A stretch of 64,000 nucleotides of DNA from Geodermatophilus sp. TF02-6 (GCF_003319115.1 NZ_QOHF01000003.1:216323-280322); one strand, 5' to 3'; shown: positions 37,052-45,895, counted from the first letter of the stretch. Made by a program: numbers and translations. The notes: a model not told the origin generated them from the sequence alone.

Positions 37052-37052
37052 G

Positions 37053-37328
37053 TCAGTCGCCCGGCCAGTTGCCGGTCAACTTGGTGAAGCCCTGTGCGCC
37101 GGCGCGGTCGATGGCGGCCTTGGTGGCGGCGAAGATCGCACCCTGCAGGGCGGCGGCCAGGATGACCTGCCACATCGGGTACTCACCCTGCAGGGCGTCG
37201 GGGGCGTCGTCCTCGTCGGCGATGCGTTTCCAGACCTGCTTGAAGATCGCACCGGAGATGGTGCCGGCGAGGATCCCGCTCAGCAGGCCGATCGGCCGGT
37301 AGGCGAGCTTGGCTCCCTTGCTGCTCAC
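37053..37328 (-). CDS. DUF4235 small membrane protein
   Basis: A 91-residue protein: KLAYRPIGLLSGILAGTISGAIFKQVWKRIADEDDAPDALQGEYPMWQVILAAALQGAIFAATKAAIDRAGAQGF. Two membrane helices flank an acidic loop, as in DUF4235. The GTG overlaps the stop of the DUF3618 gene (GTGA) and is preceded by GGAGG. Function unknown; it is often found with DUF3618 and phage-holin-like DUF1469 proteins. Confidence 0.88.
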   Translation of the reverse strand: MSSKGAKLAYRPIGLLSGILAGTISGAIFKQVWKRIADEDDAPDALQGEYPMWQVILAAALQGAIFAATKAAIDRAGAQGFTKLTGNWPGD

Positions 37329-37891
37329 TTGGCCCTCCTCACGGCCCGCCGGGCCTTCTTCTGCGCCGTCCTGGCGGTCTTCTTGGCCGTCGTGCGCGCG
37401 GCCTCGACCCGCTTCTGCCTGGCCTTCGCCCGCTGCTTGGCGGCCTCCACCCGCTTCTGCCTGGCCTTCGCCCGCTGCTTCGCGGCCTTCTCGGCCGCCT
37501 TCTGCGTCGCGGCGCGACGGGCGGCCACGGCCTTGGCGGCCCGCTTCGCCTCGCGCTTCGCCGCCCGCCTGGCCGCCCGGCGGTCCTTGGTGGCCCGCCG
37601 CCAGGTGAGCAGGCCGACGAGCCCGGCCACGCCGGCGCCGGCACCGATGACCGCGGGGGGGTTCTCCCGGTAGGTCTCGACGGCGGTGTCCCGGGCGCGG
37701 AAGGCGCTCTCCCTGGCCCGCTCCTTGGCCCGGGCCGGCACGTCGAGCCGCTGGGAGAGCTCGTCCACGGTGCGGCCGAGCTGCTCGCGGGTGGCTTCGA
37801 TCTCGGCCTTGATGGCGTCGGGGTCGTTGGACGTGGTGCCGCCGGTCGTCCGGGCGGACCCGTCCGGTCCGGGGCTGGTCGGGGTGCTCAC
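37325..37891 (-). CDS. DUF3618 protein with Lys/Arg/Ala-rich tail
   Basis: A 188-residue protein. The N-terminal DUF3618 segment (DPDAIKAEIEATREQLGRTVDELSQRLDVPARAKERA) is a predicted amphipathic helix, followed by one membrane helix (PAVIGAGAGVAGLVGLLTW). A 90-residue, extremely basic tail made of AAKRxAKARQK-type repeats follows, including an exact 42-bp tandem duplication (37399-37440 and 37441-37482). The tail resembles histone-H1-like domains and could bind nucleic acid or anionic polymers; that is inference. Confidence 0.85.
   Translation of the reverse strand: MSTPTSPGPDGSARTTGGTTSNDPDAIKAEIEATREQLGRTVDELSQRLDVPARAKERARESAFRARDTAVETYRENPPAVIGAGAGVAGLVGLLTWRRATKDRRAARRAAKREAKRAAKAVAARRAATQKAAEKAAKQRAKARQKRVEAAKQRAKARQKRVEAARTTAKKTARTAQKKARRAVRRAK
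37399..37482 (-). repeat. 42-bp in-frame tandem repeat in the DUF3618 gene
   Basis: Two head-to-tail copies, differing by a few bases, encode KQRAKARQKRVEAA twice, lengthening the basic tail by 14 residues without breaking the frame. Confidence 0.85.
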
Positions 37892-38325
37892 CGGCGGACA
37901 CTCTCCTTCACCGTCTCGATGTCGGCCTTGGTGCTCGCGATGGCCTCGGTCGGCACCGGGGGCGTCGCCTTCTCGACGTCCTTCTTGCCGACCAGCGCCA
38001 GGACGCCGGCGACGGCGAACAGCACCACGGCGATGACGAGCGCGGCCAGCCAGCCGGGCACGGCGAGGGCCAGCGCCAGGACGGCGGCGGCGATGAGCAC
38101 CGCCAGGCCGAGGAAGGCGAACAGGCCGGCGCCGCCGAACAGGCCCGCGCCGACGCCCAGGCGCTTGGCCTTCTGGGTGACCTCGGCCTGGGCGAGCCGG
38201 GCCTCGTCGCGCACGAGGCGGCTGATCTGTTCGGTCAGCTGGCCGATCAGCTGACCGGTCGAGGCGCCCTCGGGAGCGGGGGGTGGTGCGGTCGCGCGGC
38301 TCGCGCCCGCGGTGGGGTCGATCAT
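37888..38325 (-). CDS. Phage-holin-superfamily (DUF1469) membrane protein
   Basis: A 145-residue protein. Residues 24-60 (STGQLIGQLTEQISRLVRDEARLAQAEVTQKAKRLGVG) and the paired membrane helices (FGGAGLFAFLGLAVLIAAAVLALALAVPGWLAALVIAVVLFAVAGVLALVG) match the Actinobacterial Holin-X/DUF1469 group. A cytoplasmic tail follows. The ATG at 38325 follows GGAGGA. It is first in the operon and overlaps the DUF3618 gene by ATGA/GTGA-type coupling. Confidence 0.88.
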   Translation of the reverse strand: MIDPTAGASRATAPPPAPEGASTGQLIGQLTEQISRLVRDEARLAQAEVTQKAKRLGVGAGLFGGAGLFAFLGLAVLIAAAVLALALAVPGWLAALVIAVVLFAVAGVLALVGKKDVEKATPPVPTEAIASTKADIETVKESVRR

Positions 38326-38448
38326 CGGTCCTCCGGTCCTGGGTGGACTGTCGCGCCCTCCCATGCCCGCGATGATCGCAGGGGTAACCAGGTCCAGGTC
38401 ACACTCCGGTGAACGGCCGGTCCGCGAACGGCTCACTAGCCTTCGGCC

Positions 38449-38661
38449 ATGAGCTGGTACTGGCGGCTGGAGGACCCCTCGGGCGCGGAGGTCGACCCGG
38501 CCTCGGTCGGGGTCGAGGTCCCGCGGGCGGACAACCAGGGCGACGCGGAGTCCTGGCTGGGGGAGAACTGGCGGGACCTGCTCGAGCGTGGGGTCGCCAC
38601 GGTCACGCTCTTCGACGGCGAGCAGGAGGTCTACGGGCCCATGGGCCTGGCGGCCACATGA
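38449..38661 (+). CDS. Small conserved actinobacterial protein
   Basis: A 70-residue acidic protein beginning MSWYWRLEDPSGAEVDP and ending GEQEVYGPMGLAAT, with DAESWLGENWRDLLERGVATVTLFDG between. Short proteins of this kind recur in actinobacteria, but no function is known to me. TAGCCT lies 6 nt before the ATG, so it is probably leaderless. Confidence 0.75.
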   Translation: MSWYWRLEDPSGAEVDPASVGVEVPRADNQGDAESWLGENWRDLLERGVATVTLFDGEQEVYGPMGLAAT

Positions 38662-38696
38662 GCAGCGGAGCCGAGCGGGGCGGCGCGATGGCTCCC

Positions 38697-39680
38697 TCAG
38701 CCGCGGGCGGTCTTCGCGGGGTCGCGCTCGACGACGTCGCCGAGGACCTCGTCGATGCGGGCCAGGACGTCGGCGTCGAGCCGCACGCCAGCGGCCTGCG
38801 CGTTGTCCTGCACCTGCTCGGGCCGGGTGGCGCCGATGATGGCCGCGGCGACGTTGCGGTTCTGCAGCACCCAGGCGACGGCGAGCTGGGCCATCGACAG
38901 GCCGAGGTCGTCGGCGATCGGGCGCAGCTGCTGCACCCGGGTGAGGACGTCGTCCCGCAGGAACCGCCGCATGGACCCGCCGGCCTCGGCGTGCCCGCCG
39001 CGGCTGTCCGGCGAGGGCTGCTGCCCGGGCTGGTACTTGCCGGTGAGCACGCCCTGGGCCAGCGGCGACCACACGATCTGTGAGATGCCCTCCTCCTCGC
39101 AGGTGGGGACGACCTCGGCCTCGACGACCCGCCACAGCATCGAGTACTGCGGCTGGTTGCTGATCAGCTGGATGCCGAGGTCTCGGGCCAGAGCGGCGCC
39201 GGCCGCGATCTCGTCGGCACGCCACTCGGAGACCCCGACGTAGAGGACCTTGCCCGCCCGCACCAGGTCGGCGAAGGCGGTCATCGTCTCCTCGAGGGGC
39301 ACCGTGGGGTCGTAACGGTGCGCCTGGTAGAGGTCGACGTAGTCGGTCTGCAGCCGCCGCAGCGAGGCGTGGCAGCTCTCGACGAGGTGCTTGCGGCCCA
39401 GCCCGCGGTCGTTGTGGCCCGGGCCGGTCGGCCAATAGACCTTGGTGAACAGCTCCAGGCCCTCGCGTCGTTGGCCGGCCAGGGCGCGGCCGAGCACGGC
39501 CTCGGCTCGGGTACCGGCGTAGACGTCGGCGGTGTCGAAGGTCGTGATGCCGGCGTCCAGGGCGGCGCTGACGCAGGCGTGCGCGGCGTCCTCCTCGACC
39601 TGGCCCCCGTGGGTCAGCCAGTTGCCGTAGGCGATCGCGGAGATGGAGAGGCCGGAACGGCCCAGTCGTCTGGATTCCAC
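38697..39680 (-). CDS. Aldo/keto reductase
   Basis: A 327-residue NADPH-dependent reductase of the potassium-channel beta/YghZ-like type. Catalytic Asp and Tyr are in [18 protein letters not shown], Lys in ELFTKVYW, and His in [33 protein letters not shown] and [11 protein letters not shown] bind the cofactor. The physiological substrate is unknown. TAGCGT 8 nt before the GTG suggests a leaderless mRNA. Confidence 0.93.
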   Translation of the reverse strand: MESRRLGRSGLSISAIAYGNWLTHGGQVEEDAAHACVSAALDAGITTFDTADVYAGTRAEAVLGRALAGQRREGLELFTKVYWPTGPGHNDRGLGRKHLVESCHASLRRLQTDYVDLYQAHRYDPTVPLEETMTAFADLVRAGKVLYVGVSEWRADEIAAGAALARDLGIQLISNQPQYSMLWRVVEAEVVPTCEEEGISQIVWSPLAQGVLTGKYQPGQQPSPDSRGGHAEAGGSMRRFLRDDVLTRVQQLRPIADDLGLSMAQLAVAWVLQNRNVAAAIIGATRPEQVQDNAQAAGVRLDADVLARIDEVLGDVVERDPAKTARG

Positions 39681-39697
39681 GGGGCCCGACGCTAACC

Positions 39698-39755
39698 CGG
39701 CCCCGTCCAGGGCACCGCCCTGAGCCTGCGAGGGGTGGGGAGGACGGGGTCCTCT
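39698..39755. repeat. Intergenic hairpin repeat (R1), CCCCGTCC-type unit
   Basis: GGCCCCGTCCAGGGCACCGC, then CCTGAGCCTGCGAGGGGTGG, then GGAGGACGGGGTCC, between the aldo/keto reductase promoter and the stop of the DUF3043 gene. Confidence 0.8.
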
Positions 39756-39756
39756 C

Positions 39757-40365
39757 TCAGACCTGGGCGCCCACCGGCACCTCGGGCTTGGGGAAGCGCC
39801 AGCGACGGATCATGGTCGCCCGCGTGACGCCGTACCACACCAGTCCGCGCATGTTGTGGTCCTGGGCGGGGAAGCGCTCGAGCACCTTCCGCCGGACCCG
39901 CCGGCCGAGGACGACGGAATCGGCGATGATCACCAGGAAGAAGACCATCCACAGCAGGACCGTGTAGCTCTGCACCGCGGCGCTGGGGATGAAGTACCCG
40001 ACCAGGACGAGGGCTGCCACGGGGAGGAAGAAGCTCCCGGCGTTGCGCCGCGCGTCGACGACGTTGCGCACCAGCCTGCGCACGGGGCCACGGTCGCGGG
40101 CGGGCAGATGGGCGTCGTCCCCCCGCGCGGCGCCGGCCCGGGCGGTGCGGCGGCTGGCCGCCTCCTGCTCCCGCATCCGCCGGTAGGCCTCCTTGCGGGT
40201 GGTCGGCGGCGGCGGAGGAGGGCCGGGACGGCGCCCCTGGGCCTCGCTGCGCTTGGGCGTGGGCCGCCCCTTGCCCGTGGTCTTCACCAGCCGGGAGGCC
40301 GTGGCGCCGGCGGGAGCCGGCGCGGCGTCGGTGCGGTCCCGGCGTCCGGGCAGGCGGAGCTTCAC
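39757..40365 (-). CDS. DUF3043 membrane protein
   Basis: A 202-residue protein with a long charged, Pro-rich N-terminus ([36 protein letters not shown]), then [36 protein letters not shown] and a second helix [21 protein letters not shown]. The C-terminus [22 protein letters not shown] is conserved in the family. Function unknown; position near erpA and asnB matches Rv2206 from memory. TAGACT 7 nt before the GTG suggests a leaderless mRNA. Confidence 0.88.
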   Translation of the reverse strand: MKLRLPGRRDRTDAAPAPAGATASRLVKTTGKGRPTPKRSEAQGRRPGPPPPPPTTRKEAYRRMREQEAASRRTARAGAARGDDAHLPARDRGPVRRLVRNVVDARRNAGSFFLPVAALVLVGYFIPSAAVQSYTVLLWMVFFLVIIADSVVLGRRVRRKVLERFPAQDHNMRGLVWYGVTRATMIRRWRFPKPEVPVGAQV

Positions 40366-40457
40366 CCCCGCGAGTCTACGGGTGGCCTCGGCCGCTCCCG
40401 GTCCGGGCGCGATCCGGCACCGTACAGTGGGAAGAGGCTCCGCTCCGGCGGTGTTGG

Positions 40458-40483
40458 CCTGCTGCAGGACGTGCCGCAGCAGG
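40458..40483 (+). other. Hairpin in the erpA 5' leader
   Basis: CCTGCTGC pairs perfectly with GCAGCAGG across ten bases, about 30 nt before the erpA start. A putative -10 TACAGT lies at 40423-40428, so the leader would be about 80 nt. A regulatory role is possible but unsupported. Confidence 0.4.
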
Positions 40484-40510
40484 CACCCTCGAACGTGGGA
40501 GGACAACGAG

Positions 40511-40858
40511 ATGACGGTGCAGGACACCGCAGCGACCGGCGTGATCCTGAGCGAGCCGGCGGCCGTCAAGGTCAAGGCGCTGCTGGACCAGGAGGGACGC
40601 GACGACCTCCGGCTGCGCATCGCCGTCCAGCCCGGCGGCTGCTCGGGCCTGCGCTACCAGCTCTTCTTCGACGAGCGGTTCCTCGACGGTGACCAGACCT
40701 ACGACTTCAACGGCGTCGAGGTCATCGTCGACCGGATGAGCGGCCCCTACCTCGGTGGCGCGGTCATCGACTTCGTCGACACCATCGAGAAGCAGGGCTT
40801 CACGATCGACAACCCGAACGCGACCGGCTCCTGCGCCTGCGGCGACTCCTTCAGCTGA
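40511..40858 (+). CDS. erpA: Iron-sulfur cluster insertion protein, A-type carrier
   Basis: A 115-residue HesB/IscA/ErpA-type carrier. Its three cluster-binding cysteines are C44 (PGGCSGLRYQLFFDE) and C108 and C110 (GSCACGDSF). It delivers Fe-S clusters to apo-proteins, of which lipoyl synthase and the Rieske protein in this window are plausible clients. The ATG follows GGGAGGA. It is divergent from DUF3043 and convergent with asnB. Confidence 0.94.
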   Translation: MTVQDTAATGVILSEPAAVKVKALLDQEGRDDLRLRIAVQPGGCSGLRYQLFFDERFLDGDQTYDFNGVEVIVDRMSGPYLGGAVIDFVDTIEKQGFTIDNPNATGSCACGDSFS

Positions 40859-40928
40859 GCCCGCCACCGCGGTCCTCCGGACCGCACCTCGGCGACACCG
40901 CGGTCCTGCGGGCCGCCACTGGTCACGA

Positions 40929-40968
40929 CAGCGAGCCCGGCTCCTCGGCGGAGGAGCCGGGCTCGCTG
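40929..40968. terminator. Bidirectional terminator between erpA and asnB
   Basis: An 18-bp perfect stem (CAGCGAGCCCGGCTCCTC and its complement) with a GGCG loop, five bases past the asnB stop. Confidence 0.85.
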
Positions 40969-40972
40969 CTTG

Positions 40973-42907
40973 CTACAACCGGACCGGGTAGACCGTCTCC
41001 GGGATGACGGGCTCGATCCGCTCCTCCACGAAGATGCCGTGCCAGACCATGAACACCAGCACCTCCCACGCCTGGCGGGCGGTGCGCTTGCTGGGCACCT
41101 CCGCCTCGCGCAGCCGGTCCAGCAGGCCGAGCACGTGCCCGCGGTCGAGCCACTCGTCGGTCTGGCTCCCGGTGACGATGTCGCGGGCCCACTCGTGGAG
41201 GGGGCCGGCCAGGAACTCCGCCGTCGGCACGGGGAACCCCAGCTTGCGTCGGTGCAGGATCGAGGGCGGGACGATCTGCTCCATGGCGCGGCGCAGGGCG
41301 TACTTGGTGGCGTCGCTGCCGCGCGGGACGCGCTGCTCGAGCGGGACGGTGCTGGCCAGGGCGAACACCTCGGGGTCGAGGAAGGGCACCCGCAGCTCCA
41401 GGGAGTTCGCCATGGTCATCTTGTCGGCCTTGACCAGGATGTCGCCGCGCAGCCAGGTGAACAGGTCGACGTACTGCATCGCCGTGACGTCGTCGTAGCC
41501 GGCCTCGCGGGTCTGCCGGTAGAGGGCCTCGGTGACCGTGACGTGGGAGAGGTCCGGGTCGTGGCCCCGCATGAGCTGCGCCAGCTCGACAGGGGAGAAG
41601 TTGCGGGCGTTGCCGTAGTACCGCTCCTCCAGCGGGATCGAGGCCCGGCGCAGCAGGTCCTTGCCGCGCACCCCCTCCGGCAGCCGCTCGGACAGCGCGG
41701 CCATCGCCCGCTTGCCGATCCGCGGGAGCCGCTCGGCCCATGCCAGGCTGAGCGGCTCCCGGTAGATGGTGTAGCCGCCGAACAGCTCGTCGGCCCCCTC
41801 GCCGGAGAGGACCACCTTGACGTGCTTGCGGGCCTCCCGGGCGACGAAGTAGAGGGGCACGAGGGCGGGGTCGGCCACCGGGTCGTCGAGGTACCAGACC
41901 ACCTCGGGGATGGCGGCGGCGAACTGCTCGGCGGTGATCACCACCGGCACGTGCCTCACCCCGAGCGTCGCCGCCGACTCGGCGGCGATGTCCACCTCAG
42001 AGGTCGACTCCCGTTCGAAGCCGACGGTGAAGGTCATCAGGTCGGGGTTGTACCGGTGGGCCAGGGCGGCGATGGCGGTGGAGTCGATGCCGCTGGACAG
42101 GAACGAGCCGACCGTGACGTCGGCGCGCATGTGCTTGGCCACCGACTCGTCGAGCGCCGCCGCGATCCGGTCGTAGAGCTCCTGCTCGCGCCCGGCCGGC
42201 ACCGGCTGCGGGCGGAAGGTCGGGTGGAAGTAGCGGGAGGTGTGCAGCTCGCCGTCCACCACGGTGAAGCTGGTGCCGCTCTCGATCCGGCGGATGCCGC
42301 GGTGCAGCGTGGCCGGCTCGGGCACGTACTGCAGGGTCAGGTAGTGCTGCAGCGAGGCGGCGTCCACCCCGCCGGCACCCTTGCTGCCGCCCAGCAGCTC
42401 GAGCACGGCCTTCTCCTCGGAGGAGAACACCAGTCCGCCGTCGGCCAGGCGGGCGGTGAACAGCGGCTTGATGCCGAAGGGGTCGCGGGCGCCGAACGCC
42501 GTCCGGGTGTGGGTGTCCCAGATGACGAACGCGAACATGCCGCGCAACCGGAGGACGACGTCTGGACCCCACAGGTGGTAGCCGGCGACGATCGTCTCGG
42601 TGTCGCCGTGCGTGGTCAGCTCCGCGCCGGCGGCGGCCAGCTCCTCGCGCAGCTCCACGTAGTTGTAGATCTCGCCGTTGAACAGGATCCGGTAGCGGTC
42701 CCGCGCGTGGGGCAGCGGCTGGGGGCTGCCCTCGAGGTCGATGATCGACAGCCGGTTGAAGCCGAGGACGACCCGGGAGTCCGACCACACGGCGGTGTCG
42801 TCGGGCCCGCGGTGGTGCAGGCAGTGCAGGGCGTCGCGGACGCCGTCGACGTGGGCGTCGCCGACCCGGTCGGCGTCGGTGGACAGATAGGCCAGCAGGC
42901 CGCACAT
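40973..42907 (-). CDS. asnB: Asparagine synthase (glutamine-hydrolysing)
   Basis: A 644-residue two-domain enzyme. The N-terminal glutaminase begins MCGLLAYLS, with the nucleophilic Cys2 after Met removal, and shows ILFNGEIYNYVELREEL. The synthetase domain has the ATP pyrophosphatase loop SFLSSGIDSTAIAAL (SSGxDS rather than SGGxDS) and VLSGEGADELFGGY. It makes Asn from Asp with ammonia from Gln. The ATG follows a GGAGAC stretch. Its position beside ctaC is the conserved actinobacterial one. The extended family also includes LtsA-type enzymes acting on peptidoglycan precursors, so cell-wall amidation is possible. Confidence 0.93.
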   Translation of the reverse strand: MCGLLAYLSTDADRVGDAHVDGVRDALHCLHHRGPDDTAVWSDSRVVLGFNRLSIIDLEGSPQPLPHARDRYRILFNGEIYNYVELREELAAAGAELTTHGDTETIVAGYHLWGPDVVLRLRGMFAFVIWDTHTRTAFGARDPFGIKPLFTARLADGGLVFSSEEKAVLELLGGSKGAGGVDAASLQHYLTLQYVPEPATLHRGIRRIESGTSFTVVDGELHTSRYFHPTFRPQPVPAGREQELYDRIAAALDESVAKHMRADVTVGSFLSSGIDSTAIAALAHRYNPDLMTFTVGFERESTSEVDIAAESAATLGVRHVPVVITAEQFAAAIPEVVWYLDDPVADPALVPLYFVAREARKHVKVVLSGEGADELFGGYTIYREPLSLAWAERLPRIGKRAMAALSERLPEGVRGKDLLRRASIPLEERYYGNARNFSPVELAQLMRGHDPDLSHVTVTEALYRQTREAGYDDVTAMQYVDLFTWLRGDILVKADKMTMANSLELRVPFLDPEVFALASTVPLEQRVPRGSDATKYALRRAMEQIVPPSILHRRKLGFPVPTAEFLAGPLHEWARDIVTGSQTDEWLDRGHVLGLLDRLREAEVPSKRTARQAWEVLVFMVWHGIFVEERIEPVIPETVYPVRL

Positions 42908-42959
42908 GAGGCGCAGGTCTCCGGGGGTCGGCTCGAGTCCGGCGGGTGCCGGGACGGGG

Positions 42960-43346
42960 TCAGACGCGCTCGCCGGCGCGGGTCTTGCGGGTGGCGATCC
43001 GCTCGGCGACGAAGGACAGGATGGGGATGGTGCCCGCCAGCACGACGAGCACCGTGCCGCGCAGCGTCCACCGGGCCCGCAGGGCCAGGTCGCAGGCGGT
43101 CAGGAAGAAGATGGCGTAGAGCCAGCCGTGCAGCGTGCCGACGACGGTGACCGGCTCGTCGAGCCCGCCTGCGTACTTCAGCGGCACGGCCACGAGGATC
43201 AGCGCGATGAGCAGGATGCCGACGATCCAGGCCATCACCCGGTAGCGGAGCAGGGCGGCGGGGACGCCCCGCCCGACACGGCGGGCGAGGGCGCGGGGGA
43301 GCGGGCTGCGCCGTCGGGACGGCGCAGCCGCGGGTTCAGCGGCCAT
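42960..43346 (-). CDS. DUF3817 membrane protein
   Basis: A 128-residue protein with three helices: MAWIVGILLIALILVAVPLKY, VVGTLHGWLYAIFFLTACDLAL (DUF3817 hallmark HGWLY) and GTVLVVLAGTIPILSFVAERI. This family is related to the membrane part of oxidase-associated small proteins and is usual between asnB and the cytochrome oxidase genes. Its start overlaps the end of the upstream 121-aa gene. Confidence 0.87.
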   Translation of the reverse strand: MAAEPAAAPSRRRSPLPRALARRVGRGVPAALLRYRVMAWIVGILLIALILVAVPLKYAGGLDEPVTVVGTLHGWLYAIFFLTACDLALRARWTLRGTVLVVLAGTIPILSFVAERIATRKTRAGERV

Positions 43347-43701
43347 CGCCGCCCCGCCGCCCCAGCGCCCGCTCGTTGAGCTCCGCCAGGTAGGCGTTGT
43401 AGGCGGCCAGCTCGGGGTCGCCGGTGGTGTCGATCCGCGGCCGCTGGTAGAGCACCAGGTCGGCGCCGGGCTCGTCCGCGTCCGGGTCGCGGCGGAGCTC
43501 CTCGCGGACCATGCGCAGGTAGAACCACAGCCCCATGAACCCGTACAGCGGCCACTGCACCGCGTAGCTCCAGTTGACCGCGCCGCCCCCGGCCTCGGCC
43601 TTGGACAGCTGCCAGTACCCCAGGAAGAAGGTCGCCGCGAAGAGGGCGGCCACGACCAGGTGCAGGAGCACCCACTTGGGGGTCAGCAGCCGGGAGTGCA
43701 C
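43336..43701 (-). CDS. Small membrane protein upstream of DUF3817
   Basis: A 121-residue protein: an N-terminal helix (WVLLHLVVAALFAATFFLGYWQLSKAEAGG, reminiscent of SURF1 N-termini), a second helix (VQWPLYGFMGLWFYLRMV) and a charged tail ending AAYNAYLAELNERALGRRGG. Found beside oxidase genes; an assembly role is inference. The GTG at 43701 has TACAGT 7 nt upstream, so the mRNA is probably leaderless. It is divergent from ctaC. Confidence 0.78.
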   Translation of the reverse strand: MHSRLLTPKWVLLHLVVAALFAATFFLGYWQLSKAEAGGGAVNWSYAVQWPLYGFMGLWFYLRMVREELRRDPDADEPGADLVLYQRPRIDTTGDPELAAYNAYLAELNERALGRRGGDGR

Positions 43702-43976
43702 GACCTCGACTGTAACCGGCCGGGCACGCGTCGAGGGCCCGGTGAGAGGGGCCGCCGCGGCGCGGCGGCCGTCCGGGACGCCCGGAGCGGGCGACGCCGG
43801 TCCTCCCGGCGTCCCGACCCACCGGCAGGGCGTCTCCGGTGGTCGGCCGCCGTGCGAGGTCGGCTAGTCTCCCCGCAGACTGTGGTCGGCACAGGAGCCG
43901 TCTGCCGGGCACCGGCCGACGGCCCGCCGGGACGACCGTCCGGGCAGTTCGGCGGAGGACGAGGAGGCAGCGGGCA

Positions 43977-44846
43977 GTGGCTCGAGGCAGCAGGCTCGCG
44001 CGGGTCGCCGCGCTCGCTCTCCTGGGGGTGGTCACCCTCACCGGGTGCACCCCGAACAACGAGTTCTGGCGCTGGGGCTGGCCGGACGGCATCACCGACG
44101 AGGCCGTCTCGATGCGCAACCTGTGGATCTGGTCGGTGATCGCGGCGCTGATCGTCGGCTTCATCGTGTGGGGCCTGATCCTGTGGTCGGTCGTGCGGCA
44201 CCGGAAGCGCAGCGACGATCTGCCCCGGCAGACGGCGTACAACCTGCCGCTGGAGATCGTCTACACGATCATCCCGTTCCTGATCATCGCCGGGCTGTTC
44301 TTCTTCACCGTCACGGTGCAGAACCGGGTCCAGGAGCGCAGCGCCGACCCCGACGTCACCGTCGCGGTGAACGCCTTCAAGTGGAACTGGCAGTTCGTCT
44401 ACCCGGAGACCACCGGCCCCGACGGCGAGCCGGTGAACACCGTCGGCACCAGCGACGAGATCCCCATCCTGGTCCTGCCGGTCGACGAGACCGTCCGCTT
44501 CGAGGTCGCCTCCGCCGACGTCATCCACTCGTTCTGGGTGCCGGAGTTCCTGTTCAAGCTCGACGTGATCCCGGGCAACGAGAACGGCCGGGACAACGTC
44601 TTCGAGGTCACCGTCCGGGAGCAGGGTGCCTTCGTCGGGCGCTGCGCCGAGCTGTGCGGCACCTACCACGCGTACATGAACTTCGAGGTGCGCGCCGTCT
44701 CCCCGTCCGACTACGACGCCTACCTGGCCGCCCGGGAGTCGGGCCTGAGCACGCACGACGCTCTCGAGAGCATCGGCCAGCCCGGCGATGCGACGACCAC
44801 GCACCCGTGGGACCTCGTCGACGACGCGCAGCGAGCCGACGGCTGA
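43977..44846 (+). CDS. ctaC: Cytochrome c oxidase subunit II
   Basis: A 289-residue lipoprotein. The signal sequence ends in a lipobox (LALLGVVTLTGC). Two membrane helices (LWIWSVIAALIVGFIVWGLILW and IVYTIIPFLIIAGLFFFTV) precede the periplasmic cupredoxin domain. The CuA ligands are H in ADVIHSFWVPEF and CAELCGTYHAYM (Cys, Cys, His, Met). It accepts electrons from the QcrC di-haem cytochrome. The GTG follows AGGAGG at about 10 nt. A TAGTCT hexamer near 43865 may be its -10. Subunit I (ctaD) is not in the window, as in mycobacteria. Confidence 0.95.
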   Translation: MARGSRLARVAALALLGVVTLTGCTPNNEFWRWGWPDGITDEAVSMRNLWIWSVIAALIVGFIVWGLILWSVVRHRKRSDDLPRQTAYNLPLEIVYTIIPFLIIAGLFFFTVTVQNRVQERSADPDVTVAVNAFKWNWQFVYPETTGPDGEPVNTVGTSDEIPILVLPVDETVRFEVASADVIHSFWVPEFLFKLDVIPGNENGRDNVFEVTVREQGAFVGRCAELCGTYHAYMNFEVRAVSPSDYDAYLAARESGLSTHDALESIGQPGDATTTHPWDLVDDAQRADG

Positions 44847-44895
44847 CCATGCCCGTCACCGGCGCACCGCTCACGCTGCAGCAGGAGGGACGGCC

Positions 44896-45297
44896 GTGAA
44901 GGTCGAAGCGCTCATCTTCAACGTCGTCAGCGGCGCCTGCATCCTCGCGGCCATCGTGTACGGGACCTGGGCCCGGGAACCGATCGGCACGACCGCGCTC
45001 GTCCTGTCCGGCGGCTTGACCGGGCTCATCGGCGGGTTCTTCTGGTTCGTCTCCCGGCGCATCGATCCCCGGCCCGAGGACCGCAAGGACGCCGACATCG
45101 CCGACGGTGCGGGCGAGCTGGGCTTCTTCAGCCCGAGCAGCTACTGGCCCTTCGCCGTCGCCCTGTCGGCGGCCCTGATGGGGCTGGCTCTGGCCTTCTT
45201 CTACACCTGGATGATCATCCTCGCCGCGGCGGCGCTGCTGATCACCATCGGCGGTCTGCTCTTCGAGTACTACGTCGGGCAGAACGCGCACAGCTGA
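44896..45297 (+). CDS. ctaF: Cytochrome c oxidase subunit IV (actinobacterial type)
   Basis: A 133-residue membrane protein with four helices: FNVVSGACILAAIVYGTW, TTALVLSGGLTGLIGGFFWFVSRR, YWPFAVALSAALMGLALAFFYTWMI and AALLITIGGLLFEYYVG. RIDPRPEDRKDADIADGAGELGFFSPSSYWP between helices 2 and 3 is the family signature. It stabilises the aa3 oxidase in the supercomplex. The GTG follows GGAGGGA; it lies 49 bp after ctaC, presumably in the same transcript. Confidence 0.93.
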   Translation: MKVEALIFNVVSGACILAAIVYGTWAREPIGTTALVLSGGLTGLIGGFFWFVSRRIDPRPEDRKDADIADGAGELGFFSPSSYWPFAVALSAALMGLALAFFYTWMIILAAAALLITIGGLLFEYYVGQNAHS

Positions 45298-45843
45298 GCC
45301 GGCGACGCTCGCCACCCAGGGCCCCTCTCCACGCCGGCGGGCAGGGGCCTCGTCGGTCCGGGCGGCGGACGAGCACCGGGCAGGCCGGTGGATCGGGCGG
45401 GCCTCCCGTGCCGGTGGACCGCGGGCCTCCGTGCCGGTGGATCGGTGGTCTCCGTCCGCTGCCCCGTCGGGAAGCCGGTCGGCGGTGCGGGCCCAGGGCG
45501 GCGGCCGGCGGTCGCCCTCGACGGCCGGGCCGGTGGTCGACGGGTGCGCACGGGATCCGCGCCGGCCTGAGCGCTGGCAGCGCCGGTCAGGTGGCTCGCG
45601 CCGTCCTGGACCCCCCGGCCGGTGGCCGGAGAGCCCGGCCGCCTCCCGCTCGACCGAACCGGTCGGCCGAGCCCTCCGCCGGGAGCCGAGGAGCGTCCGG
45701 GAGGTCATCGTGCCGGTCGGCCGGCCCTCTCGGGTGCGCCTCGAGGTGAGCGCCGGCACGGTCCTGGTCGCCGGGATCCGCCGTCGGTCCGTCGTCCGGC
45801 CAGCCCGGCGGCGCAGCGGCTCGGACGCGCGGGGGCTCGGACG
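45298..45843. other. Gene-free, GC-rich stretch after ctaF
   Basis: No frame here shows recognisable protein similarity. Between 45384 and 45455 the motif GCCGGTGGAYCG...GGGCCTCC occurs three times at 26- and 23-bp steps. Open frames are long only because stop codons are rare at this GC content. Nothing else can be supported. Confidence 0.5.
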
Positions 45844-45881
45844 CGAGGAGGCCCCGACGGGTGTCCGTCGGGGCCTCCTCG
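45844..45881 (-). terminator. Perfect-stem terminator after qcrB
   Basis: A 17-bp perfect stem, CGAGGAGGCCCCGACGG and its complement, with a GTGT loop, 15 bp past the qcrB stop; it may also stop ctaF transcripts. Confidence 0.85.
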
Positions 45882-45895
45882 GGTGAGCGCTCCGG

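Noticed and set aside
45431..45886. Possible 151-residue protein after ctaF
   Set aside because: No recognisable domain, Arg/Pro/Ser-rich composition typical of a shadow frame, no ribosome-binding site, and it runs through the qcrB terminator hairpin.
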